Notes: generated by a model not told the origin, from the sequence alone. 64,000 nucleotides of DNA from an uncultured Prevotellaceae bacterium (GCA_902775605.1 CACYNE010000002.1:62001-126000); one strand, 5' to 3'. Counted from the stretch's first letter, positions 34,199 through 44,628 are shown. Made by a program: numbers and translations.

Positions 34199-35878
34199 TT
34201 ACCAGAAGTAGATGTAGAATGCTACGGTGATGCCGAGGATGATGATTGAGTTGATTACATCCCACTTGGTCCAGCTGGCACGTGTGGCAGCACGCTGCTC
34301 GGGAGTAGAGGTGCCAAATACCAGACCCTGGATCTTCTTCTCGTCGGGAGCCTCGGTAACCAGTGAAACAGCGATGACTACCAAGCAGCAGAATACCAAC
34401 ATCACACCGCAGAAGTACAGCCAGTTGAAGTCGAAGAATACGGCCTTGAACCAGCTGTCAGATGCGTCGGTAACATTGCTGTAGTAGATCTTGGCGCCCA
34501 GACGGGTCAGACCGATGATGATACCTGAGAGCAAGCCCCACATACCACCCTTGGCAGATGCACGCTTCCAGCAGATACCCAGCAGGAAGGCTGAGGCAAT
34601 ACCAGGAGCCAGCACTGACTGTACGTCCTGCAGATAAGCATAGAGCACATCACCAACAGAACGCATGATGGGAATCCACAGAATGCCGAGAATCACGATG
34701 ACAACAGTGGCAATCTGACCGATGGTCACGAGCTGCTTCTCAGGAGTCTCGGGCTTCAGGCGCTTCCAGAAGTCAATCGTAAAGAGCATGGCTGAAGAGT
34801 TGAACAGTGATGCCAGTGAAGACATCAGGGCTGCGAGGATACCGCAAACAACCAGACCCTTCACACCGGCAGGCAGGATAGTGGCCACGAGGGTGGGGAA
34901 GGCAGCGTCGGGAGTTGACAGTACGAAGGTCTCACCGTTGGCCAGAGTCACACCCTTGGTGCTCATGGCATAGGCAATCATACCAGGAATCAGGAACAGG
35001 AACACGGGCAGCAACTTCAGGTAAGCACCGAAGATGGTACCACGGCGGGCTTCCTTCTCGTTCTTACCAGACAGCACACGCTGAACGATGAACTGGTCGG
35101 TACACCAGTACCAGAAACCGATAACTGCAGAACCTACGAGGGCGCCCAGCCAGGGGAAGTCGGGGTCGCGCAGGTCGCGCATCAGGTTGGTCATGTGGTC
35201 ACCATACTGGTTGACGGTCTTGACAGAGCAAGCAGCCATCATCTCGTCCCAACCACCCAGGGCCTTCAAACCGAGCACCAGGATGATGAGTGAACCGAGC
35301 AGCAGGATAGGAGTCTGCAGCACTGAGGTGTAGAGCACGCTCTTCATACCACCGAAGATGGTGTAGAGGGCGGTGATGATCACCAGACCGATAGCTGCAA
35401 TCCAGAAGAAGTCAATGCCCCACAGCTCGTCGATGCCGAACACCTGCTGGAACACCAGACCACCGGCATAAACGGTTACGGCCACCTTGGTGAGCACGTA
35501 AGAAATCAGTGAGATGACTGACAGGATGGTGCGGCTCTCCTTGTTGAAGCGGCGCTCCAGGAACTCAGGCATGGTGTAAACCATACTGCGTGTGTAGAAA
35601 GGTACGAACACCCAACCCAAGAGCAGGATCATCCAACCCTGAATCTCCCAGTGGGCCATAGCCATACCAGATGATGCACCGGCACCGGCAAGGCCAATGA
35701 GGTGCTCAGAACCAATGTTTGACGCGAAGATAGATGCACCGATAGCAATCCATGTCGCATCCTTACCACCCAAGAAATAGTCTGCAGAGTTGTTGTTCTT
35801 CTGACTAACAACCCACAGCACAATGCCAATAAGCGCAATGGTAAATACGCCAATGACAATCCAATCTAAAAATGCCAT
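34199..35878 (-). CDS. Sodium/solute symporter (SSS family), probable arabinose transporter
   Basis: A 559-residue inner-membrane symporter with about 14 helices. Family marks include the unwound first-helix region SIFASNIGSEHLIGLAGAG and the later GVKGLVVCGILAALMSSLASLFNSS with its sodium-site serines. It resembles SglT-type sugar transporters. Its place between a sugar porter and AraR in the ara operon points to L-arabinose uptake driven by sodium, which is inferred from context. Gene spacing is 10 bases to the regulator and 27 bases from the MFS gene. Confidence 0.9.
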   Translation of the reverse strand: MAFLDWIVIGVFTIALIGIVLWVVSQKNNNSADYFLGGKDATWIAIGASIFASNIGSEHLIGLAGAGASSGMAMAHWEIQGWMILLLGWVFVPFYTRSMVYTMPEFLERRFNKESRTILSVISLISYVLTKVAVTVYAGGLVFQQVFGIDELWGIDFFWIAAIGLVIITALYTIFGGMKSVLYTSVLQTPILLLGSLIILVLGLKALGGWDEMMAACSVKTVNQYGDHMTNLMRDLRDPDFPWLGALVGSAVIGFWYWCTDQFIVQRVLSGKNEKEARRGTIFGAYLKLLPVFLFLIPGMIAYAMSTKGVTLANGETFVLSTPDAAFPTLVATILPAGVKGLVVCGILAALMSSLASLFNSSAMLFTIDFWKRLKPETPEKQLVTIGQIATVVIVILGILWIPIMRSVGDVLYAYLQDVQSVLAPGIASAFLLGICWKRASAKGGMWGLLSGIIIGLTRLGAKIYYSNVTDASDSWFKAVFFDFNWLYFCGVMLVFCCLVVIAVSLVTEAPDEKKIQGLVFGTSTPEQRAATRASWTKWDVINSIIILGITVAFYIYFW

Positions 35879-35905
35879 AAATAGTAGTTTTTTAAGTTAT
35901 TATTG

Positions 35906-37378
35906 TTATTTTTTTCGGTTTTTCCACATAGCGGTCATATCCTCCAAGGTCTTGCCTTTTGTCTCGGGTACCATCTTCCATACGAAGAGGGCAGCCAGCA
36001 GACAGATGATGCCATAGAGACCGTAGGTGAACCAGTGACCAAAGTCATCGCCTTCGGTAAGGTGCATGTTGAACATGGGCACGAAGGTAGAAGAGACGAT
36101 GAAGTTGAAAATCCACTGGAAGGCCACTGCAATGGCAACGGCACCACCACGGATGGTGTTGGGGAAGATCTCGGCAATGAGTACCCAGGTGATGGGTCCC
36201 CATGAGAACATGAACGAGGCAGAATAAATCAGCAATGATGCTGCGGTGACCATTGCCAGGCTGTCGTTGCCGAAGGTGATGGCCACGCCGATGGCTCCCA
36301 GAGCCATGCCCAGCGAACCAGAGATGAGCAGCGGCTTGCGGCCCCACTTCTCGACGGTGAATACGGCAACGAGGGTGAACGAGATATTGATGATACCCAT
36401 GAATACGGTCAGCATCATTGGATCGTCCATGCCCATGTCACCAAAGATACGTGGTGCGTAGTACAGCACAGCGTTGATACCAACGGCCTGCTGGAATACT
36501 GACAGCATGATGCCTACGAAGATACAAACGAAACCATAGGTCATCAGCTTCTCGGTCTTCACCACCATGGTGTCCTTGATGTCCTGCAGAATCTGCTGGG
36601 CCTTGCTGCTGCCGTTGATCTTCGACAGGATGCTCAGGGCCTTCTGATCCTGGTTGATGGAAACAAGGTAACGTGGGGTCTCGGGTACGAAGCAGATCAA
36701 CAGGGCAAAGAGACCTGCGGGCACTGCCTCAGAACCGAACATGTAACGCCAACCTGTGGTCACCGTCCACTGTGCCTGGGGAGTGATGGCTGCGATGCCC
36801 TTACCCATCTCCTCAACGAGGGGCTGGATATGATCGCCCAGGATGAAGAAGTTGACGAAGTAAACCACCAACTGACCGAAGATAATGGCAAACTGGTTCC
36901 AGCTCACGAGCATACCTCTAATATTTGAGGGGGCTACCTCGCCGATATACATCGGGCAGATGGCAGAAGCCAGACCTACGCCGATACCACCGATGACGCG
37001 GTAGATGTTGAACATGATAAGCAGTGAGTAGGTGGGTGTGCCATATTCAAAGAACATGAACTCGGGATCCATGCTTCCCAAAGCTGAGATGAAAAACAGG
37101 ATACCTGCAATAATCAGTGACTTCTTACGGCCGAGGTTGGTTGCCAGGAAACCAGAGATGGCTGAACCGATGATACAGCCAATCAGGGCGCTGGCCGAGG
37201 TAAAGCCGTGCCAACCGTCGGTATAGTCAAAGTCGGCAGCATTCTTGAAGAATGCCTGCAGACCCTTCTCAGCACCAGAAATGACAGCAGTGTCGTAGCC
37301 GAACAGGAGTCCGCCCAACACTGCTACCATGACAATACTAATCAAGTAGCCTCTGCTACCATTTTCGTTCTGTGCCAT
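35906..37378 (-). CDS. Sugar porter (MFS, XylE/AraE-like)
   Basis: A 490-residue proton-coupled sugar transporter with 12 helices. Sugar-porter motifs are clear: GGLLFGYDTAVISGA in helix 1, RVIGGIGVGLAS, the loop PETPRYL and the terminal VPETKGKTLED. The sequence is closest in style to XylE-type xylose/proton symporters. The operon context suggests L-arabinose as a substrate. Having both a proton-type and a sodium-type transporter in one operon is notable. It lies 23 bases after galM. Confidence 0.92.
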   Translation of the reverse strand: MAQNENGSRGYLISIVMVAVLGGLLFGYDTAVISGAEKGLQAFFKNAADFDYTDGWHGFTSASALIGCIIGSAISGFLATNLGRKKSLIIAGILFFISALGSMDPEFMFFEYGTPTYSLLIMFNIYRVIGGIGVGLASAICPMYIGEVAPSNIRGMLVSWNQFAIIFGQLVVYFVNFFILGDHIQPLVEEMGKGIAAITPQAQWTVTTGWRYMFGSEAVPAGLFALLICFVPETPRYLVSINQDQKALSILSKINGSSKAQQILQDIKDTMVVKTEKLMTYGFVCIFVGIMLSVFQQAVGINAVLYYAPRIFGDMGMDDPMMLTVFMGIINISFTLVAVFTVEKWGRKPLLISGSLGMALGAIGVAITFGNDSLAMVTAASLLIYSASFMFSWGPITWVLIAEIFPNTIRGGAVAIAVAFQWIFNFIVSSTFVPMFNMHLTEGDDFGHWFTYGLYGIICLLAALFVWKMVPETKGKTLEDMTAMWKNRKK

Positions 37379-37401
37379 AATGCTCTATTGTCTTTTATCA
37401 A

Positions 37402-38589
37402 TTATTTAATAGAGAACTTATAGGCAGCGTGGCTGTAGTACTTCTCGCCGGGGTTCAGAACGGGACTTGCCCACTCGGGATGGTTGGGGCTGTCGGGGAA
37501 CTTCTGGCTCTCGAGACATACGCTCACGTGCTGAGGATAGTGCTTGCCGAGCTTGCGAACGATGTTCTCCTCGCCGTCAACGCCCTGGAAGTTACCACTG
37601 TAAACCTGTACGCCAGGCTCGTTGGTGAACATCTCCATGAAGATGCCGGTCTTGGGACTATAGAGTGAAGCACAAACCTGGGTGTCGTCACCGTTGGTGT
37701 TCAGGCACCAGTTGTGGTCGTAGCCATGAGCGTTCTTAATCTGATAGTACTCAGAATGGATGCTATCACCTACAGCATGAGGTGTGCGGAAGTCCATAGG
37801 TGTGCCCTCAACAGCGAGGATCTTACCTGTGGGCATGTAGCTCTCGTCGCTCTCAGTGAAGTTGTCGGCATTGACATAGAGCACCTGGTCATAGGCAGCG
37901 TTCTCCAAATCGCCAGAGAGGTTGTAGTAGTTGTGGTTGGTCTGGTTAATGATGGTGGGCTTGTCGGTAGTAGCCTCCCATGTGATATCCAGTGTGGTAC
38001 CATTCACAATCTTATAAGTAGTAGTGGCTGTCACTGTGCCGGGGAATCCGTTTTCGCCGTCCTCTGCCACGATGGTCAGCTTCAGGGTAGCGCTGTCAAT
38101 CTGCTCAGCCTTATAAACCTTGTTCATCCAACCGGTATCGCCACCGCCGTGCAGACAGTGGTCGCGTCCGCCGTCGTGCTTGTCGTTCTGCTTCAGCTGG
38201 ATGGTGTCGCCATTCAATACGAAACGACCCATGTTGATGCGGTTAGCATAGCGGCCAACGCTTGAACCGTAGTCGGTGGGCGAGTTCTGGGTGTCCATGT
38301 ACTGGGCAATGTTGTCGAAGCCCAGAACGACGTCAACCAGCGAGTCGTTCTTGTCAGGAACCATCAGCGAAACGATACGTCCGCCGTAGTTGGTGATGCA
38401 CACTTCCATGCCCTTGTCGCCTTTCAGCGTGTAGAGCTTAACAGTGTCACCATTGACGATAGTGTCAAACTTGGCTGGGTTGAGACCTGAAGCCGTCAGT
38501 TCGGTTGCTTCCTGTGCGCCTCCACACGACATCATCGTGAGGGCCATCATGGCACCGAATCCAAAGAGTGAAGCCTTAAATGCGTTCAT
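37402..38589 (-). CDS. galM: Aldose 1-epimerase lipoprotein
   Basis: Interconverts alpha and beta sugar anomers. This is a 395-residue exported form: the N-terminus has a lipoprotein signal ending MMSCGG, so it is likely anchored in the envelope. The mutarotase fold shows RYANRINMGRF, HGGGDTGWMNKV, NQTNHNYYNLSGD (catalytic His), AHGYDHNWCLN and GVQVYSGNFQG. As first gene of the arabinose operon it probably supplies the anomer preferred by the transporters. The promoter is at 38644-38674. Confidence 0.93.
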   Translation of the reverse strand: MNAFKASLFGFGAMMALTMMSCGGAQEATELTASGLNPAKFDTIVNGDTVKLYTLKGDKGMEVCITNYGGRIVSLMVPDKNDSLVDVVLGFDNIAQYMDTQNSPTDYGSSVGRYANRINMGRFVLNGDTIQLKQNDKHDGGRDHCLHGGGDTGWMNKVYKAEQIDSATLKLTIVAEDGENGFPGTVTATTTYKIVNGTTLDITWEATTDKPTIINQTNHNYYNLSGDLENAAYDQVLYVNADNFTESDESYMPTGKILAVEGTPMDFRTPHAVGDSIHSEYYQIKNAHGYDHNWCLNTNGDDTQVCASLYSPKTGIFMEMFTNEPGVQVYSGNFQGVDGEENIVRKLGKHYPQHVSVCLESQKFPDSPNHPEWASPVLNPGEKYYSHAAYKFSIK

Positions 38590-38643
38590 TGTTTTTGATA
38601 GGTTTAAATTAAACAGTTTTAGTTATTATTTCAAAATTGGGTG

Positions 38644-38674
38644 TAAAGTTACAATTTTTATTTATTTCTTCCAA
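38644..38674 (-). promoter_or_regulatory. Promoter of the arabinose operon
   Basis: On the minus strand, TTG (38672-38674), a 20-base spacer and TAACTTTA (38644-38651), one mismatch from TAnnTTTG. The weak -7 box fits a regulated promoter. Confidence 0.55.
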
Positions 38675-38688
38675 GATAATAGCTATCT
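38674..38688. promoter_or_regulatory. Candidate regulator site beside the ara promoter
   Basis: AGATA and TATCT are inverted arms around a 5-base spacer, containing the palindrome ATAGCTAT. It touches the -33 box. Assignment to AraR is a guess. Confidence 0.3.
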
Positions 38689-38735
38689 ATTTTGTTTTAG
38701 ACACCTTCTTTTAACAATTTTTTTGTCTTAAGCGG

Positions 38736-38765
38736 TTGATATGTGCCATTAAATGATTAACTTTG
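38736..38765 (+). promoter_or_regulatory. Promoter of the DMP19-like/smpB/metH operon
   Basis: TTG (38736-38738), a 19-base spacer and TAACTTTG (38758-38765), 19 bases before the first ATG. Confidence 0.8.
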
Positions 38766-38784
38766 CAGTCCATAAACAAAGAAT

Positions 38785-39291
38785 ATGAAAGAAATAAAAG
38801 TTAAAGATGCACAACTGAGCAAGGCTGCTCTCGAAGGAATGGATGCGTTCCTTCAGGTGTTTATTGATGCCATTCGTGAGGCTGTGGGCGGAGAACCAAC
38901 GGCGGAGACAATGCAGGAGTTGAATGCCGACCAGATGACTCTTCTCTGTTGGGATACGCTTCACCAGGAGGTGATGGATGGCGGCTTTATTCAGTTGATA
39001 CACAATGGGTATGGACCCTTTATCTTCAAGAATCCCTTTGCCAAGGCTATGAACAAGATGTGGCACATGCGTGACCTCTCGAAATTGCTCTATGAAGTGC
39101 ATACGCTTTGGCTTGAGAATCGTGAGGCGTTGGAGGCTGACTGCTCGGACGAGGAGTTTATGGCTCTCTTTGAACAGTACCCGCAATTTGATGATTACGA
39201 CGACATCTTCGTGGAAAACGAAGAGCAGTGGACGGAGCAGATAGCCCGTTATGTGGATGATAACATTGAAAAATTTGTAGTGATAGAATGA
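38785..39291 (+). CDS. DUF4375 (DMP19-like) acidic protein
   Basis: A 168-residue acidic cytoplasmic protein. The core [21 protein letters not shown] matches the DUF4375 family, whose studied member DMP19 of Neisseria mimics DNA and blocks a repressor. The C-terminal third is rich in Asp and Glu ([14 protein letters not shown]), compatible with a DNA-mimic surface. Whether this protein has that activity is unknown. It opens a tightly coupled operon: its TGA overlaps the smpB ATG (ATGA). Confidence 0.78.
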   Translation: MKEIKVKDAQLSKAALEGMDAFLQVFIDAIREAVGGEPTAETMQELNADQMTLLCWDTLHQEVMDGGFIQLIHNGYGPFIFKNPFAKAMNKMWHMRDLSKLLYEVHTLWLENREALEADCSDEEFMALFEQYPQFDDYDDIFVENEEQWTEQIARYVDDNIEKFVVIE

Positions 39292-39770
39292 ATAAACAGG
39301 AACAGGAGCTCCGTAAGAAGAGTCCCGTACAGATAAAAAACAGAAAGGCGTCGTTTGAATACTTCTTCATCGAGGAATTCACGGCAGGCATCGTGCTCAC
39401 GGGTACGGAGATTAAGTCTATCCGTGCTGGCAAGGCTTCGCTGGTGGATACCTACTGCACGATTATTCACGGTGAACTGTGGGTGAAGGGTATGTCTATC
39501 AGTCCGTATTTCTATGGCTCGTACAACAACCATGAGCAGAAGCGCGACCGTAAGCTGTTGTTGACCCGCCGCGAGATTAATCGTCTTGAAAGTGCTACGA
39601 AGCAGACGGGCTACACCATCGTGCCTACGCTGGTGTTTATCGATGACCACGGACGTGCCAAGATGGATATTGCTCTATGTAAAGGTAAGAAGGCTTTCGA
39701 CAAGCGACAGACACTGAAAGAAAAAGAAGACAGGCGGGAGATGGATCGCGCCATGAAGGTTTACAAATGA
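39288..39770 (+). CDS. smpB: SsrA-binding protein SmpB
   Basis: Binds transfer-messenger RNA and delivers it to stalled ribosomes for trans-translation. The 160 residues show the SmpB core: [45 protein letters not shown], and the basic C-terminal tail ([14 protein letters not shown]) that enters the mRNA channel. It overlaps the preceding DUF4375 gene and the following metH by four bases each (ATGA). The ssrA gene itself is not in the window. Confidence 0.96.
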   Translation: MNKQEQELRKKSPVQIKNRKASFEYFFIEEFTAGIVLTGTEIKSIRAGKASLVDTYCTIIHGELWVKGMSISPYFYGSYNNHEQKRDRKLLLTRREINRLESATKQTGYTIVPTLVFIDDHGRAKMDIALCKGKKAFDKRQTLKEKEDRREMDRAMKVYK

Positions 39771-42502
39771 TAAGAGAAGAAATACAAAAACGTGTACTCG
39801 TGTTGGATGGCGCTATGGGAACCGTCATCCAGGAGTACGGACTTCAAGAACTGGACTTTAGGAAAGGCTGTTTCGAAGAAATGCCTGGTCAGATGAAGGG
39901 TGACAATGATGCCCTCAACCTGACGCGCCCTGATGTGATTCGGGATGTCTATGAGCGCTATCTGAAGGCTGGCGCAGATATCATATCCACCAATACGTTT
40001 AATGCACAGCGCATCTCACAGGCTGATTATCATCTTCAGGATTATGCCCGTGAGATGAATTTGGCTTCTGCCCGCATGGCTCGTGAGGCGGCTGACCGCT
40101 ATTCTACGCCTGACCATCCGCGCTTTGTGGCTGGATCGGTGGGACCAACCAATAAGACTTGCTCTATGTCGCCCGACGTCTCTGACCCAGCGCGCAGAGA
40201 ACTCACCTACGATGAGTTGTATGATGCCTATCTGGAACAGATGGAAGGTCTGATAGAGGGTGGGGTTGATGCTATTCTGATAGAGACTATCTTCGACTCG
40301 CTGAATGCCAAGGTGGCTGTCGATGCTGCCGTTCATGCGCGTGGGGAGCGCGACATCCCAATCATGCTGAGTGTGACTATCAGCGATGCTGCTGGTCGTA
40401 CGCTGAGCGGTCAGACGCTCGAGGCCTTCCTGGCCAGCGTCTCGTCGTTCCCGATTTTTAGTATTGGATTGAACTGCTCTTTTGGTGCCAGTCAGATGAA
40501 ACCTTATCTCAAGGAACTGGCTCGCAGGGCGCCTTATTATATCAGTGCACACCCTAATGCAGGACTGCCAAACTCTCTGGGACTGTATGATGAGACTCCT
40601 GAGACAATGGCACCACAAATTGCCGAATTCATCGATGAAGGACTGGTGAACATCGTGGGTGGTTGCTGTGGAACAACGCCCGATTTCATCGTGAAATATG
40701 TGCCGTTGGTGGTCGGTAAGCAGCCGCATCGGCCTGCTGCAAAACTTACGGAGATGTTGTTGAGTGGCTTGGATGTGCTGAAAGTTCGCTCCACTCTTCA
40801 GTCTGCAAGCGCAGAAGCCCAACCTCTGCCTTCGTTTACCAATGTCGGCGAACGCTGTAATGTGGCAGGCTCACGCAAGTTCCTGCGACTTGTCAAGGAG
40901 CGTAATTACGAAGAGGCTCTTCAAATTGCCCGTAAACAGGTGGAAGACGGTGCTTTGGTCATAGATATCAATATGGATGATGGCCTGCTGGACGCAAAGG
41001 CTGAGATGGTGACATTCCTGAACCTCATTGCCTCAGAGCCGGAGATTGCCCGTGTGCCTGTGATGATTGACTCCAGTAAATGGGATGTTATCATGGCTGG
41101 CCTGAAGTGTGTGCAGGGTAAGAGCATCGTTAATAGTATCTCGTTGAAAGAGGGCGAAGAGGTCTTCTTGAGTCATGCTCGCGATGTGTTGCGTATGGGT
41201 GCTGCCGTGGTGGTGATGTGTTTCGATGAACAGGGCCAGGCAACAACCTATGAGCGACGTATTGAGATAGCAGGACGAGCTTATCGTCTGCTGACAGAGA
41301 AGGTGGGCTTCCCCCCTCAGGATATTATTTTTGATCCGAATGTGTTGGCCATCGCTACTGGTATGGAGGAGCATAACGCCTATGCCGTTGACTTTATCCG
41401 TGCTACGTCTTGGATTAAGAAGAACCTGCCCGGCGCTCATGTGAGTGGTGGTGTTAGCAATCTGTCATTCTCGTTCAGAGGTAACAATTATCTGCGTGAG
41501 GCCATGCATGCCGTTTTCCTGTATCATGCCATTCAGGAAGGTATGGACTTTGGTATTGTAAATCCTTCAACGAAAGTTACTTATGAGGATATACCAAAAG
41601 AACAACTTAAACTGATTGAGGATGTTGTATTGAATATTCACCCTGAGTCTGCCGACAAACTGATGGGGCTCGAAGAAACGCCGTCAAAGACCGATGAAAT
41701 GGGTGAAATTAAAGTCCTCAGTTTGGAGGAACGACTACAGGAGGCTCTTATTAAAGGAATAGGTACAAATCTGGAGGCTGACCTTCAGGAAGCTCTCTCC
41801 AAATACCCCCGTCCTGTCGATATCATCGAGGGTCCGCTGATGGCTGGCATGAATGAAGTTGGACGCCGTTTTGGTGAAGGCAAGATGTTTTTGCCTCAGG
41901 TGGTAAAGACGGCTCGCACTATGAAACAGGCCGTTGAGATTTTACAGCCAGCCCTGACTGCTGGTAATTCCGGGAAATCAGGATCGTCTGGAAAGAAAAT
42001 TCTCCTTGCCACCGTTAAAGGTGACGTTCATGATATCGGTAAGAATATTGTGGGAGTCATTATGGCTTGTAACGGTTACGAGGTTATTGACCTGGGTGTG
42101 ATGGTGCCCGCCGAACAGATTGTGCAGCGGGCAAAGGAAGAACAGGTGGATATGATTGGCCTCTCGGGACTGATTACGCCCAGTTTGGAGGAAATGGTCA
42201 ATGTGGCCAAGGAACTGAGAAAGGCACACCTTGAGATTCCTATTATGATTGGCGGTGCCACAACCAGTGAACTGCATGTGGCATTGAAGATAGCGCCTGT
42301 TTATGACGGTCCTGTGGTGTGGTTGAAGGATGCCTCGCAGAATCCGCTTGTGGCCCAGCGCCTAATGACGGATGCGGAAGGCTATTCGGATATGCTTAAC
42401 AAAGAATATATCGCCATGCGTGAGCATTATCATGAGGAGCAACGACAGTTACTCTCATTGGAAGAGGCTCGTAAGAGAAGTATGGCAAACAAGGATAAAT
42501 AG
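39767..42502 (+). CDS. metH: Cobalamin-dependent methionine synthase lacking the reactivation domain
   Basis: Transfers a methyl group from methyltetrahydrofolate to homocysteine through cobalamin. The 911 residues contain the homocysteine domain (about 1-310, zinc cysteines in GLNCSFG and GGCCGTTP), the pterin domain (about 345-610, [18 protein letters not shown]), the cobalamin cap (about 640-735) and the cobalamin domain (about 745-890, GDVHDIGKN with His755 as cobalt ligand). The roughly 330-residue AdoMet reactivation domain of E. coli MetH is absent. A separate reactivase is expected elsewhere, which is inference. Its start overlaps the smpB stop. Confidence 0.94.
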   Translation: MIREEIQKRVLVLDGAMGTVIQEYGLQELDFRKGCFEEMPGQMKGDNDALNLTRPDVIRDVYERYLKAGADIISTNTFNAQRISQADYHLQDYAREMNLASARMAREAADRYSTPDHPRFVAGSVGPTNKTCSMSPDVSDPARRELTYDELYDAYLEQMEGLIEGGVDAILIETIFDSLNAKVAVDAAVHARGERDIPIMLSVTISDAAGRTLSGQTLEAFLASVSSFPIFSIGLNCSFGASQMKPYLKELARRAPYYISAHPNAGLPNSLGLYDETPETMAPQIAEFIDEGLVNIVGGCCGTTPDFIVKYVPLVVGKQPHRPAAKLTEMLLSGLDVLKVRSTLQSASAEAQPLPSFTNVGERCNVAGSRKFLRLVKERNYEEALQIARKQVEDGALVIDINMDDGLLDAKAEMVTFLNLIASEPEIARVPVMIDSSKWDVIMAGLKCVQGKSIVNSISLKEGEEVFLSHARDVLRMGAAVVVMCFDEQGQATTYERRIEIAGRAYRLLTEKVGFPPQDIIFDPNVLAIATGMEEHNAYAVDFIRATSWIKKNLPGAHVSGGVSNLSFSFRGNNYLREAMHAVFLYHAIQEGMDFGIVNPSTKVTYEDIPKEQLKLIEDVVLNIHPESADKLMGLEETPSKTDEMGEIKVLSLEERLQEALIKGIGTNLEADLQEALSKYPRPVDIIEGPLMAGMNEVGRRFGEGKMFLPQVVKTARTMKQAVEILQPALTAGNSGKSGSSGKKILLATVKGDVHDIGKNIVGVIMACNGYEVIDLGVMVPAEQIVQRAKEEQVDMIGLSGLITPSLEEMVNVAKELRKAHLEIPIMIGGATTSELHVALKIAPVYDGPVVWLKDASQNPLVAQRLMTDAEGYSDMLNKEYIAMREHYHEEQRQLLSLEEARKRSMANKDK

Positions 42503-42529
42503 AATGCTTTTGCTTTGATTTAGAAAAGA

Positions 42530-43150
42530 ATGATACACAATATTATATTTGATCTCGGTGGTGTGGTTATCACGTTAGACCAGTCGCAGTCTGTCCACCG
42601 TTTTGAAGCCTTAGGTGTGAAGGATGCCGAACAGCGACTGAACGCCTATACCCAAGAGGGTATCTTTGGAGATTTGGAAGGCGGTAAGATTGATGCTGAG
42701 ACTTTCCGTCAGGAACTCAGTAAGTTGATGGGACGTGAGGCTACTCATGAAGAATGTGCTTATGCTTGGCAGGGATATGCCAAAGAGGTGCCTGCACGCA
42801 ATCTTGATGCGCTGATGCGACTGCGTCAGGAAGGTTATCGCCTGATTCTGCTGTCAAACACCAATCCATATATGATGGAATGGGTGAATTCTTCAGCTTT
42901 TGATGGTCGCGGCCATAGCATTGACTACTATTTTGATGCGATGTATCTGAGTTATCAGATGAAACTGATGAAGCCCTCGGAAGAGATTTTCCGTCGCGTA
43001 CTGATGAGTGAGCAGATTGCCCCATCAGAATGTCTCTTTATTGACGATGGTCCTCGTAATGTGGCCGCCGCCAGTCAGATTGGTATTCGCACGTTCTGTC
43101 CTGAGAATGGGGCAGACTGGACACAAGAAATATACGATTATCTAATATGA
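42530..43150 (+). CDS. HAD-family phosphatase (YihX-like)
   Basis: A 206-residue haloacid-dehalogenase-type hydrolase. Motif I is FDLGGVV, where the second Asp of DxD is replaced by Gly, as in YihX-type sugar phosphatases. Motif II is LLSNTNP, the lysine motif is MKPSEEIF, and motif III is LFIDDGPRNV. A small helical cap (residues about 20-80) follows motif I. It lies 27 bases after metH, and its TGA overlaps the next ATG. A sugar-phosphate or nucleotide substrate is likely, but specificity is unknown. Confidence 0.88.
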   Translation: MIHNIIFDLGGVVITLDQSQSVHRFEALGVKDAEQRLNAYTQEGIFGDLEGGKIDAETFRQELSKLMGREATHEECAYAWQGYAKEVPARNLDALMRLRQEGYRLILLSNTNPYMMEWVNSSAFDGRGHSIDYYFDAMYLSYQMKLMKPSEEIFRRVLMSEQIAPSECLFIDDGPRNVAAASQIGIRTFCPENGADWTQEIYDYLI

Positions 43151-44628
43151 AAAACCTTTTATTGCTTTTAGCTTTGCTGTTGACTACGAGTGTCAGCGCA
43201 CAACAGAAGAGAGAGTTCCGTGGTGCATGGATTCAGTGCGTTAACGGACAATTTCAAGGGATGGGTACTGAGAAAATGCAGCAGACCCTGCTTTATCAGC
43301 TCGATGAGTTGCGGAAGGATGGAGTCAATGCCATCATCTTTCAGGTACGCCCTGAGTGTGACGCTCTATACCAGAGTAGTCTTGAGCCTTGGAGCCGTTT
43401 CCTGACGGGACAGCAAGGCAAGGTGCCGTCACCCTATTGGGATCCCCTGCAATGGATGATTGAGCAGTGTCACCAGCGCGGCATGGAACTGCATGCATGG
43501 ATTAATCCCTATCGTGCCAAGACCAAGGGTACCACGATGCTGGCTTCTAACCATGTTGGCGTGGCTCATCCCGAGCGTTGTTTCTCGTATGATGATTTGC
43601 TGATTCTTAATCCTGGTATTCCCGAGAACCGCGATTATATCTGTCAGGTGGCTAAGGATATCGTGTCACGCTATGACATCGACGGCATCCACATGGATGA
43701 CTATTTCTATCCTTATCCTGTGGCAGGACAGGTCATTCCCGATGATCAGCAGTATCGCATGTATAGCAACGGCATCAAGGATCGTGGCGATTGGCGTCGC
43801 TATAATGTGAACCTCTTTATCAAGCAGTTCTATGAGACTGTTCATGCCACCAAACCTTGGGTGAAGGTGGGAATTTCTCCCTTCGGTATCTATCGCAACA
43901 AGAAAAGCTCAGATATTGGCAGTAATACCAACGGTCTGCAGAACTACGATGACCTCTATGCTGATGTGCTGCTGTGGATTAATAATGGTTGGCTGGACTA
44001 CTGTGTGCCCCAGATATATTGGGAGATAGGCAATAAGGCTGCCGACTACGATACCCTGATTCGTTGGTGGAACCAGCATGCAAGCGGTCGTCCGTTGTAT
44101 ATTGGTGAGGATATTGAGCGTACGGTGAAGTATGCTGACCCGCAGAACCCCAATCAGAATCAGCAGTCCGCTAAGCAACGCCTGCACCAACTGATGAACA
44201 AGGTGAAGGGTACCGTTCTTTGGTATGCTAAGGCTGCTGTCGATAATACCGGCAATTATGCCACCATGCTACGTAATAACTATTGGTGTTATCCCGCCAT
44301 GCAGCCTCAGATGTCTTTCATCAGCAACAAGGCTCCTAAGAAACCTCGTAAGGTGAAGCCGGTATGGACCAGCGATGGCTATATCTTGTTTTGGACGGCT
44401 CCTAAGGGAAAGCAGTGGGACGAGGTGGCTACCCAGTATGCTGTCTATCGTTTTGAGAAGGGAGAGAAGGTCAATACCAACGATCCTTCGAAACTCATGG
44501 CGATAACCTCGAATACTTATCTGAAGCTGCCCTATAAGGGTGGACATCAGAAATATACCTATGTAGTCACAGCCTTGAACCGTCTGCATACAGAGAGTAA
44601 GATGGTGAAGAAGACTGTGAAGTTATAA
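43147..44628 (+). CDS. Secreted GHL10-family glycosidase-like protein
   Basis: A 493-residue exported protein: signal peptide (residues 1-19, ending SVSA) and a TIM-barrel GHL10 domain (EFRGAWIQCVNGQF, IIFQVRPECDALY, WINPYRAK, DGIHMDDYFYPYP, VKVGISPFGIYRN). A C-terminal fibronectin-like segment spans about 395-493. E. coli DigH in this family cleaves denuded peptidoglycan glycan strands at the septum, so wall turnover is plausible here. The acid residues in HMDDYFYP are likely catalytic. Translation is coupled to the HAD gene by ATGA. Confidence 0.87.
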   Translation: MKNLLLLLALLLTTSVSAQQKREFRGAWIQCVNGQFQGMGTEKMQQTLLYQLDELRKDGVNAIIFQVRPECDALYQSSLEPWSRFLTGQQGKVPSPYWDPLQWMIEQCHQRGMELHAWINPYRAKTKGTTMLASNHVGVAHPERCFSYDDLLILNPGIPENRDYICQVAKDIVSRYDIDGIHMDDYFYPYPVAGQVIPDDQQYRMYSNGIKDRGDWRRYNVNLFIKQFYETVHATKPWVKVGISPFGIYRNKKSSDIGSNTNGLQNYDDLYADVLLWINNGWLDYCVPQIYWEIGNKAADYDTLIRWWNQHASGRPLYIGEDIERTVKYADPQNPNQNQQSAKQRLHQLMNKVKGTVLWYAKAAVDNTGNYATMLRNNYWCYPAMQPQMSFISNKAPKKPRKVKPVWTSDGYILFWTAPKGKQWDEVATQYAVYRFEKGEKVNTNDPSKLMAITSNTYLKLPYKGGHQKYTYVVTALNRLHTESKMVKKTVKL

